Source: Diphasiastrum complanatum (taxonomy: Eukaryota; Streptophyta; Lycopodiopsida; Lycopodiales; Lycopodiaceae). Taken from it: a stretch of 64,000 nucleotides of DNA. The stretch is taken from NCBI GenBank assembly GCA_029204225.1, contig CM055108.1, positions 5,001 through 69,000 on the forward strand, read 5' to 3'. The notes beneath the pieces were generated by a model. That model did not search any database, was not told where the DNA came from, and saw nothing but the letters and a program-made list of their open reading frames with translations. Below, piece after piece: positions 54,483-64,000 of this stretch; the stretch's first letter is position 1; each line of letters starts with the position of its first letter. A program made the position numbers and the translations under genes.

Positions 54483-57290
54483 AAGGTCTTAGAATAATCC
54501 AGATCTAGAATTTGGGAATAGCCTTTGGTGACCAGCCTAGATTTGTATCGATTCAGCCTTCCTTCAGCATCATACTTCGCCTTGAATATCCATTTGCATG
54601 AAATCGGATTTCATCCCTTTGGTAGTTCAGTGATTGTCCACGTTTGATTCTCTATCAAAAAATTGAATTTTGTGTCCATCGTGCTTTCCATTGATTAGCA
54701 TCAAGTGTAGACATTGCCTCTAAAACTATATTTGGTTCCTGCACAAAGTAGCAGGCTGCATCATCTATAAATCATAATGGAGGTTGTCTGGGTCAATTTG
54801 ATCTTCTTGGCTGAATTTTGACCTCCTGTTGTGATTTGACCCGTTGAGATTCTGACTCATTTTTTGAGTCAATATGGATTTTCTGGTTTTTGATCCTAGA
54901 GCCTTTTTCAATACATGGATCAAAAATTTCTTCGATACTTGGATCAGAAGTTTCTCGAGCCTTCTCCTTGTGGTTGATAAATTGATCTTCCACAAAAATG
55001 ACATCTTTGCTCGTGAATGTTTTTTCTATTTCCATACTGTAGAGCTTGTATGCCTTGTGATCTGGGGAGTGTCCAATGAAAATCAATTTTGTGCTATTGT
55101 CATCCAGCTTCTTTCTTAGATTAGATGGGATTTGAGCGTAAGCAATACTTGTAACCAAACACTCTAGTATTCTTGAGTTATGATTTCGAACATGTCCACA
55201 CCTCCTAAGGTGTCTTGCCATTCAGGGATTTGGTGATGGATCAATTTTGTCAATAGGCGGCTATAGTAACAGCTTCTATCCAAAATTTCTTTGAGAGAGG
55301 CATGGGCCAGCATGCTCTTGGCACTTTTGATGAGTGTCTGATTCTTCCCTTTATCTACACCATTGGACTGAGGTGAGTAGCTAGTTGTGAATTGTTGATG
55401 TATTTCGTTGGCCTTGCAGAACTCCTTGAATTTTGTGGAGATAAATTCCCCCCCTCCATCTGTGCGTAGAGCTTTGATCTTCCTCTGGGTCTAATTTTCT
55501 GCAAACATCTTGAACTACATGAAGAACTTGAATGCCTCTGATTTTTTCTTCAGAAAATGGGTTGTAGTCCTTTGAGAGAAGTCATCGATGAAGGTTAGGA
55601 GGTATATAACTCTTCCTTTGGAAGCAGTTTGCATCGGGCCTTAGATGTCGCTATTATGTACAAGATCTAGCAAGCCTTTGGAAGTATGAACTGAGTCATA
55701 AATGAAAGGACTTCTAGCATGCTTGTTGATTATACAGATTTCACATGGATAAGATGGCTTGTTGACATAAGGCAGATCTTGTACTAGTTTTTGAGTCGAC
55801 ATTTGTTGAATACTATTGAAGTTCAAATGGCCTAATCTAAAATGCCAAAGCATCTCAGTTGATTCAAAAGTAGAAGTGTGAAGAGCTTGACTATTGGAAG
55901 AATAACATTAGCTGAGTTTGTAAAGATTGCCACTTCTCCCGATAGCTAAAACCTTTTGGGATTTGTCAAAGATGTTGCAACTGATTGTATCGAATTCGAG
56001 CTGAATCAGTGATTTTGCTAACTGAGAGCATATTCTTGGTCAGATTTGGAACATGGAGAACGTTGGACAGCAACTTGACTTCACCTTTCTGAAATTCAAT
56101 CTTGATTGTTCCTTCACCATGGATCGAATGTAATGAGTTATCTCCACGTTGCACAACTCAAGAGTGGGTGAAAGATTTATAATTTTTGAATTAGTCTTGA
56201 TGGTGGTTGAGTTGCTCCAGAATCAAGATACCATGAATTGATATCCTGTTGTTTTTTAACCTTGGTCATAAATGCTGCTTAGTTTTCCTCTTATTGTTGT
56301 GTCGAAAACCTGGTTGAGGCATAGTTTGCTTGTTCTTGGAACTGCTTCTTCTTCTCATTATTGAATTTCAAAGTTCTGCAGTTCTTGATCTCATGTCCAA
56401 TTCTCTTGTAGTATCTGAAGAATAGTTTTTGCTTTGGTTGGAAAGATGAAGAGTTCGAATTTGACCCTGAGCCAAAATTCAATCTTGAGCCATAATTAGA
56501 TCCTAAATGAAAATCTGACCCAGACTGCATATCGCTCTTATTTTTGGATCTGAACTTCTGATTTTTTTTAATATAGAGCTTGAGGATCCGGCCCTGAGCC
56601 TGAGGAGGATGCAGTTCTTCTGGCCTCCTCTTGTTAAAGCAATAAAATCACTCTTGAAAGAGTGAGATGCTCCTAGATCAAAATTGCTAGGACCTAGCTT
56701 TCATAGGCCTTAGGAAGACTCGATAATAGACTCATAACAGCATCGGTATCTTCTATGATTGAGCCAGTTGTAGTCATCTACTCCATAAGATTTTGAAAAG
56801 TGTTGATATGGCTCGAAACACTTACTATGTCAGACATTCTCAGGGTGGTGATGTCCCTGATATCGTAGAGTGCTTCTAGGATGTCTCATGCATCCTTAGT
56901 AGTCTGAACAGCATGTATGTGACTGATTTGGTTGTCTCTGATGTTGAGAGTGATCATGGAAAAAGCCTTACCATCTTTCAGTCTCCATTTGGTGATAATG
57001 GTTGCATTACCTTCTAGTTTAACTTTTGTGCCATCAACGATGTCCCACAGTTCCTTGGCTAGTAGTATGACCTTCATTTTGAATTTCTAGAGATGGTAGT
57101 TGCTCCCATCTAGTTTGTCGATAAGAGAAGAACTAGAAGATGGATCCATTCTGGTTGAGCGAGGTCGTTGGTAGAAACAATGAATTCGTGATATTGTTGG
57201 TTGTGTGCTTGATAGAACGTTGTCTTGATAAAAACAAGACTAATAATCCGTAGTATAAATGTAGATTACTAAACTGCCCACTCTGACACC
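54483..57290 (-). pseudogene. Ty1/copia element E: gag to RT start
   Basis: From the right on the minus strand: gag ATG near 57148 (SLIDKLDGSNYHL, a stop, then ELWDIVDGTKVKLEGNATI), a knuckle region (FFRYYKRIGHEIKNC near 56430, two Cys lost) and a protease-side segment (LPNLTKNMLSVSKI-like, near 56050). Then come pre-integrase (LWHFRLGHLNFNSIQQMS, 55853), integrase C-terminal part (FTSKDVIFVEDQFINH, near 55000) and the first part of RT (WIFKAKYDAEGRLNRYKSRL, near 54560). RT is cut at 54482 by the solo-LTR-family copy. Many stops and frameshifts. A weak primer-binding-like GGTGTCAGAGTGG lies at about 57277-57289. Confidence 0.82.
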
Positions 57291-58255
57291 CTTTTGAAAA
57301 TCAAGAGATTAGTCAACTAAAGCTCGAGCAGGTGCATGTAGAATCAGAAGTGCCACAATTAGTAGCAGAATAATCAAGATGAATGATTCATACAGATGTG
57401 CAAATGAATGATACAGTAGTGAGACTAAAATTACACTCTGATTAATATCAACAATGAGTACAATTGCTTGAAGTAATAACTTCCGCTTGTTGATCGTGAT
57501 AACGTTGGCTACTGAAACTTGAAAATCAGAAGTAACTGTATGTATCAGAAGAAGTTTTCTGATGAAAATTAACCTATTTGATATACTACAAATATCTACA
57601 ACAACCATTTTGTTGCAATTATTACAATCGTCTCATTACTATAAATGTGTGTACAAAGTAGGCGGACTGTCAATGCCAAGTCATTGGGACCAACAATATT
57701 GAAATTTACAAGTATTTAAAAATGTACAATGACTCGGAAAATATACACTGACTCAAAAAATATAGAATTTTTTGAGTCGATCCGGTTTCGAAAAATTCTA
57801 GATTTTTCAAGACAGTGTATATTTTTTGAGTCATTGTACATTTTTCGATACTATCGATCCGACCCAACGACTTGGCATTGACAATCCACCTACTTTGTAC
57901 ATACATTTATAGTAATGAGGCGGCTGTAATAACTGCAGCAAAATGGTTGTTGTAGATATTTGTAGTAGATCAAATAGGTTAATCTTTATCAGAAAATTTC
58001 TTCTGATACATATAGTTAACTTTTGAGTTTCAGTAGCTAGCATTATCACACTCAACAAGCAGAAGTTATTACTTCAAGCAATTGTACTCATTGTTGGTAT
58101 TAATCAAAGGCCAATTTCAATCTCACTACTATATCGTTCATTTGCGCATCTGTATGAACCATTCATCTTGATTATTCTACAACTAACTGTGGCACTTCCG
58201 ATCCTACATGCACCTGCTCGAGCTTCTATTGACTAATCTCTCGATTTTTGACAGT
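57290..58255. repeat. Inverted LTR pair forming a near-palindrome of about 960 bp
   Basis: 57290-57765 and 57798-58255 are reverse complements of each other at roughly 80 to 90 percent by eye, around a spacer of about 30 bp centred near 57781. The left arm is the LTR of element E (minus). The right arm is a plus-oriented LTR whose end abuts the RT of element F. Shared landmarks are AGCTCGAGCAGGTGCATGTA against TACATGCACCTGCTCGAGCT, and ATTGCTTGAAGTAATAACTT against its complement. Confidence 0.85.
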
Positions 58256-58259
58256 TTGT

Positions 58260-60711
58260 ACATCCATTTGATGTACTTCTAAATGTGCTGCAACAGCAAA
58301 TGACAATAGAAGTCTGATTAAAGAATATTTAACTACTGAACTGAAAGTCTCAGTGTAGTCAACATTATGTACCTAAGAAAATTTTCTTGCGACAAGGCGA
58401 GCCTTTCTTTGATCGATGCCTTCATCTGTCTTGTATTTGATTTTGAATATCTATTTGCAATCAACTACATTTCTGCTGGCAGGTAATTCGACAATTGTCC
58501 AAGTTTGGTTCTTGATAAGAGATGACTTTTCTTTATCCATAGCTTCCTTCCAAAGATCAAAATTGGACTGACTAAGTGCCTCTTCGACAATAGTTAGCTC
58601 TTGAACAAGATAGGCTACAAAATCGTCGATGTACCTTAAAGGTGGTCTGCGTTCTCTTGTCGATCTTCTGGGTAATGAGTGAAGTTGATTATTTTCATCA
58701 TGTTGTAGTTCCTGGACTACAACATCATCATCTTCGGATTTAGTGTTGATAAGTTGCTCGTTTGAAGTGGACGAGCTAGGACTTTCAATAGATTCGAATA
58801 ATCGACTTAGGAGCATAAGTATTCAATATTTCAACAGAGTCCAATGGTTCGGCTATATGAGCTTTGCCCTTACCTTTGAGGTCAATAAAATTGATCTTCG
58901 ATGAAGATGATATCCAGACTGGTGAATATCTTTGACTAAACATGATCATACAACATATAAGATTTATCTAAAGTAGTGTAGCTGAATAAAATGGATTTGA
59001 TACTCTGGAAGTTGAGCTTCTTCCTGAGATCTTGCAATATTTGTGCATAAGCGATACATCCAGAAACTCATAAGTTTGATAATGATGGTTTGGAGCCTGT
59101 CCAAATTTCATATGGTGTTTTTTCTGAGAGACCTTTACTAGGATGTCTATTCTGGATATAAGCTGTAATGGAAACAGCTTCATCCTAGAAGGACTTTGGA
59201 AGTGTCACATGAACAAGCATACACTTAGCTGATTCGCAAAGGTTCTGTTCTTTCTCTCAGCAAGTCCATTCGACTGAGGTGAAGATGAGGTAATGTATTG
59301 TTGCTCAATGCTGTTGTTAAGGCAATACTCCTTGAATAAAATTGAGATGTACGCTCCCCCGTTGTCGGAAGTCAATGCTTTAATTCTTTTACCAGTTTCC
59401 ATTTTTGCACACTCTTTGAATTGTTGAAACAGCCTCCGATTTCTGCTTAATGAAATAAACGGTTGTTTTTTTGGAATATTCGTCAATAAAGGTAGTGAAA
59501 TACTTTGCATCAAGCAACGATGGAGTTTGCATTAGACCACATATATCTGAATGAACAATGTCTAAAACATCTTTTGTTGCATGCCTATGACACGATCTAA
59601 AATGAATCCTAGTTTGGTTTTCAAGAATGCATCTATGACAGATAGGGAGGTCTACTTTGTCGGCTAGATTGTCGAGATCAAGTGCTAAGGATTGTTTAGA
59701 GATGTTCGGCACAGATTATGATTCAAGTGTCCTAATCTATGATGCCATAGTAATGCTTTATTAACAAAACGGAGGTTTTCAAGGCTTGACTAGTGTTAGA
59801 ATAACAATGAGCCAATCTATATAAGTATCCATGCCTCTTGCCGAGTGCAAGGATCTTATTTGTCCTATCGATAATTTGGCATTGATCAGACTCCAACTCC
59901 ACCCTATGACCTAAACCGGTAATTCTACTTACTGATAACAGATTCGTAGAGAGTTTAGGTACATACAAAACTTTTGATAGTAGTTTGAATTGATCATGCT
60001 GGAATATCAATCTTATAGTGCCTTCACCTTTGATAGTGTTTGTACTATCATTGCCAAGATGAGCAATTTTTTTTGTACTATAAGACGTATAGGAGTGAAA
60101 ATGCTCACGATGACTGGTCATATGTTGAGTAGCTTTAGAATCCAGAAACCAAGAATTTTCGAATCGCGCCTTTTGTTCTTTGACCATAAGTGCTCCTTCG
60201 TCCATGTCAAGTTTGGGAGATAGAGATGATACTGCAACTACATTCACTTGTTGATCTTGTTGCTTGTTGGAACTCTTTGCTTTTAATACCTTGCAATCAT
60301 GGATCTCATGATTAGTGCGTTTGTAATACTTGCAGAACATCTTCTTCTTTGATTGTGGATTTGATAATTGTTCCCTTTGTGTCGGCTTCTGATTTTATGT
60401 GAATTTCTTAGAGCCTTTCTTCTTGTGTCACTTTGAGCCTTTGTTTACATATAGAGCATGAGATGATGAAGTCAACAAAGTGTCTTGATTTCTTCGATTG
60501 TCTTCTTGCATCAACATAGTGATAGTTCTAGTGAGAGTTAAATTTGAGTGTGTCGATATGATCATCACCCAATTTTCATATGTAGAAGGCAAGCTTGAAA
60601 GCAATGTCATGATTGTGATCGATTTGACAGCTGCCATCTGTTGCAAGAGATTCTTAAACTAGTTAACATGATTCTAAAGTGAATCACCATTCGACATCTT
60701 GAGTGTGAATA
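58260..60711 (-). pseudogene. Ty1/copia element F: gag to RT start
   Basis: From the right: gag (KMSNGDSL, LLSSLPSTYENWVMII), a zinc-knuckle site (FCKYYKRTNHEIHDC, one Cys replaced by Tyr) and a protease site (SWFLDSKATQHMTSH, where DSGAT is usual). Then come LYVPKLSTNLLSVSRI, pre-integrase (PNISKQSLALDLDNL), integrase (HSDICGLM, TSSSPQSNGLAERKNRT) and the RT beginning (FDLWKEAMDKEKSSLIKNQT, LEVHQMDVQ). RT ends at about 58260 against the plus-oriented LTR. It is the same family as the plus-strand copy at 21310-23990. Several frameshifts; not functional. Confidence 0.86.
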
Positions 60712-62865
60712 ATATATCAGAGTGTCATCCACATATACAACCACTATGATAATCTGCCCATTTGTAATTCTGACATACACATTGGAGTCAGCCAACAGAG
60801 GCTTGAATCCTAATGATTTCAGGGCTAGATCTTTCTTCTTGTACCATTGTCGGTTGACTGCTTCAGACCATAGATACTTCTATGCATTCCACATACATAG
60901 TCAGGAAGTGAATTCGAGATGAATCATGGGGGTTGATCCATGTAGATCTCTTTGTCTAATTTGTCATGTAAGAAGGTCGTCTTCTCATCCACAATGTGGA
61001 TCATGAGGTCATAACAGACGTAGGGACAAAACTAACAGACGTAGGGACGAATGTTTGACGACAGGAAAAAAAGGTTTCAGAATAGTCAATACCGTATCTC
61101 TGAGAGAAACCCTTCGCTACCAGTCTTGCCTTGTATTTCGACACATTCTCGTTTGGTCCGTATTTGAGCTTGAAGACCCATTTACATTTGATAGTCTTGC
61201 GCTTAAACGGTAATGGCTCCAATGTCCATACTTGGTTCTTCCTCATGGATTCCATCTCTTCTTTCATGGCTTGGATCCATATGTCCTTTATGGACTTTCA
61301 ATCGCCTCCTCGAATGTCTATGGTTCGCCACTGAACCCACAGAATTCTTCTGATGTGGAAGCTGAGCTGCCTGGCACATATCTTGTTGGCGCTCTTTGTG
61401 ATCTTGTTGACCTTCTGGGAGATCCTCCTAGAATAGCTATGCCTTTGTCCTTGTTTGCTTTTCTCGGTCCAGAACCATCTTGGTTTACAAGAACTGCGGC
61501 GGAAGGTTGCCTCTCGAATCTTTCTTTGTCAGATTCGTCATTTGAATGAGAGATGCCTCAAAAATCTTTGTTTTTGTGTTCGTCTGTTGCTCCCTCTATC
61601 ACTGGCGGTAGGTCATAGTGCTGTCTCTCCAGAACTTTGTAGCTGATAGGATCTTCGTTGGCCATAGTCCTGCTCTGGTCGAATTTGGCATCCCTCACTG
61701 TTTTCACAGTGTTCGTGTCTGGCATGTATACTCTGTAGTATGACGAATTGTTTTCATAACCTACCAGAAATCCCTGCTTGACTTTCTCATCAAGCTTCTC
61801 TCGAAGCTTATCAGGAATATGTGCATATGCTACACAGCCAAATATTTTGACGTGAGACAGGTTGCCATAGCTCATGTGGTGTCGTGTGAGGAACACTAGA
61901 CTTGCCTGTCTTGTTCTGGATGTATGCGGCTGTAGCTACTGCTTCAGCCCACAGTGCATTGGAGCCTTCGAGTATGCCATTATGCATCTGGCTGCTTCCA
62001 CTAGGGTCATGTTCTTTCATTCAGCAACACGATTGTGCTGTGGTGTGTAGGCTATAGTTCTTCTGTGAATGATGCCATGATCATTGCAAAAGTCAGTGAA
62101 GCGATTTGAGATATATTCACCACCTCGATCTATTCTGATCTGCTTCACCTTGTTGCCTATACATCTCTCTGTCCAATTCACATATTCTGTGAATTTATTG
62201 AGTGTTTTAGATTTATTCTAAATAAAATACACTCTGACAAACTTGCTATAATCATCAATGAAGGTTATATAATATTTCGAACCTCCTACTGAGATCACGT
62301 TGAATGGTCCGCAGATGTCAGAGTGCACTTGCTCCATAATCCTTGTCTTTCTGTAGGAGTCTTTGACGAATGGAGTGCATGACATCTTGCCTTTCAAACA
62401 TGCATCACAGGTGGTCAAACTGGTTGCATTCGAGATGTTGACCCCTGTTATCGCTCCATGATGACTTGCTTGGTAAAGTGCCATTGAGTTCATGTGGTAG
62501 AGTCTTCTATGCCACAGAGTGTCTGGCGAGTCGTCATGGGTCTGATTCATCTGATCTTCATGTAGGTGCACCTTCAGATGATATAGATCTCCTTTCCTCC
62601 TGCCTTGAGCTATGAGAGTGCTGGTACTAGCGTCAATCACGTTGCATGCTTCGTTAGAAAACGTCACACGCATCCCTACATCTGCTATTCTTGCTACAGA
62701 TAGCAAGTCTTGTTGCAGTGTTGGTACGAACAGAACATCTTCGAGTCATATGTCTCTGTCATTGGTGTTGATCCACAGTGAACCAATGTCGTTCACTTGA
62801 TGTCTAGATCCATCTCCAAGAACTATGAATCTTGAGGGATTTGCACTTCTAAAATCAGACATTAT
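60712..62865 (-). pseudogene. Ty1/copia element G: protease end to RT
   Basis: From the right: protease-side segment (RFIVLGDGSRHQVNDIGSLW, LLSVARIADVGMRV), pre-integrase (LWHRRLYHMNSMALYQAS), integrase (HSDICGPFNVIS, FIDDYSKFVRVYF, VKIFGCVAYAHIPDKLREKL) and RT (WVFKLKYGPNENVSKYKARL, VVVYVDDTLI). RT is cut just after the YVDD motif and fused to the gag of element F near 60712. A 20-bp tandem duplication (CAGACGTAGGGAC repeated, about 61015-61055) adds FVPTSV twice. Same family as 28447-30590. Confidence 0.86.
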
Positions 62866-63690
62866 TCGTCTTGCAACCATAGATTCCATGGCTTTGAAGT
62901 TGGGGTGGCCCATCCTTTTGTGCCACAGTTCCACCTTTGATAACTCCACCTTTGCCAAGTTAACACTCTCCACTGCAACATTAGCATCAAGCTTAAACAA
63001 TCTACCTTGCTTAAAGCCTTTGGCTATACATTCATCATTTCTAAGGATGGAACAAACTCCATGCTTAAATTGTACATCAAGGCCATTATCCATTAACTGG
63101 CCAACACTAAGCAAATTCTTGGTTAACTTAGGAACATAAAGAGCATTATCAAGATTCATCCTTTTGGATGATCTAACATACAATGGAATGGTTCCTATTC
63201 CACTTATCTTACATTCTTGACTACTTGCAGTATAGATTGATCTATGTAAATCATTGTAAGAAAATAAATTCCTTTTGATATGTCATGTGGGAGCTAGTCC
63301 CACTATCAATCCACCAAGAATCATTGGTGTTGCTCTTGGATGATGGTGGCATGTTGGAAACCATGAAGGATGACTCTTCATCCTCCTCCTCCTCCTGATG
63401 TGCAATGTTGCTTTGTTTGCTCTCTTGTGCCTTCTTCTTCTTGAGACATTCTGATGCAAAATGTCCTTTCTTTCCATAGAAAAAACATTTGTACTTGGAC
63501 TTGTCTTTGATCTTGCCCTTTGAGCTTGAAGCCTCATCCTCCTCCTTGGTCTCCTTGAAGTGCGTTGCTGCGGATGTGCTGCAATTGCATATGTGGCAAG
63601 TGTGAGGATCCTTGCCCAAATAGATGCTAATGGCAAATAGCGCAACATCTTTGCCCTTTAGTTTAGGTCTATTTTCTTTAATTTCCAACC
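62866..63690 (-). pseudogene. Ty1/copia element H: gag end, protease, pre-integrase
   Basis: From the right: a lysine/serine-rich gag tail, knuckle CFFYGKKGHFASEC (second Cys replaced by Tyr), an acidic stretch, the protease site WWIDSGTSSHMT (about 63300), then LYVPKLTKNLLSVGQLMDNG and the pre-integrase box LWHKRMGHPNFKAMESMV. It is fused in frame to element G at about 62866. It is the same family as element A. Confidence 0.84.
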
Positions 63691-64000
63691 CATGTTCACT
63701 CTTCTATCTAATATAGCCCATGTACTTAAAAAAGAAAAAGAAAAATAGCACATCATTCTGTACGTAATGTTGTGTGCTATGGTTTTTTTTGTGTTTTGGA
63801 GGCACCTCCACTAGCACAATTTTTAACCATAATTTGTGGAAAAGCCAATTGTCTTACTAAGACATTCTGCTAGAATCCACCATGACAGCTGGATTACTAG
63901 CTGATTCTACCAGAATTAGCACCCTTCACAGCTGGCTTACTAGCTATTCAGCCATAATGCCACCCTTGACAACTACCCTCGCAACCCAGCATTACGCAGA
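63691..64000. other. Unassigned sequence to the window edge
   Basis: No gene is recognised. Two similar segments with AGCTGGMTTACTAGCT (about 63890 and 63930) suggest a short local repeat. Confidence 0.35.

Overview
The window is the left end of a nuclear chromosome of a land plant, or a contig that reaches one. It opens with CCCTAAA telomere repeats read inward from the end. The rest is typical of plant nuclear DNA: decayed Ty1/copia and Ty3/gypsy retrotransposons, an intron-containing pseudogene of a berberine-bridge-type FAD oxidase, and part of a gene with a Tify-binding domain and a PHD finger. The lineage cannot be fixed from sequence alone. An endonuclease-less Penelope-like element (PLE) at the telomere would suit a non-flowering plant, but that is inference.

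Region 1 (1-10746) is the most striking part. Two complete PLE copies lie head to tail, preceded by a truncated third copy that is capped by telomere repeats. Each full unit has an ORF1 (Ala/Gln-rich, with a basic tail), an overlapping ORF2 (reverse transcriptase with no GIY-YIG endonuclease) and a pseudo-LTR. The pseudo-LTR carries four similar stem-loops, a TATA box, a full hammerhead ribozyme core and a (TC)n tract. All units point away from the chromosome end. The inner 3' terminus runs straight into 216 bp of CCCTAAA repeats, as expected if the cDNA was primed from the G-rich telomeric overhang. Telomere-like motifs sit at both junctions: AACCCTA at the 3' terminus and CCTAAACCCTAAA inside ORF2. 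Both complete copies have open reading frames and look recent.

Region 2 (10747-15000) is the older subtelomere. The inner telomere tract abuts a broken LTR fragment, followed by a copia RT pseudogene and the FAD oxidase pseudogene (minus strand).

Region 3 (15000-28500) is mostly AT-rich DNA with two tandem-repeat patches. It also holds a degenerate retroelement-like reading frame, a decayed plus-strand copia pol, and a decayed Ty3/gypsy pol (RNase H, integrase, then a second RNase H and a coiled-coil ORF).

Region 4 (28500-43000) holds two minus-strand copia bodies separated by an LTR, a long unassigned stretch, a gag fragment cut by a solo LTR, and the PHD-finger gene.

Region 5 (44000-64000) is a nest of copia elements, nearly all on the minus strand. 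One copy carries an 84-bp tRNA-derived insertion with an 18-bp target-site duplication. Another is split by a plus-strand element with no RT, flanked by 5-bp duplications. A pair of LTRs forms a palindrome of about 960 bp. At three junctions two partial copia copies are fused in the same orientation. No cellular pathway is encoded; the window is a record of chromosome-end extension by a PLE and of layered LTR-retrotransposon insertion and decay.
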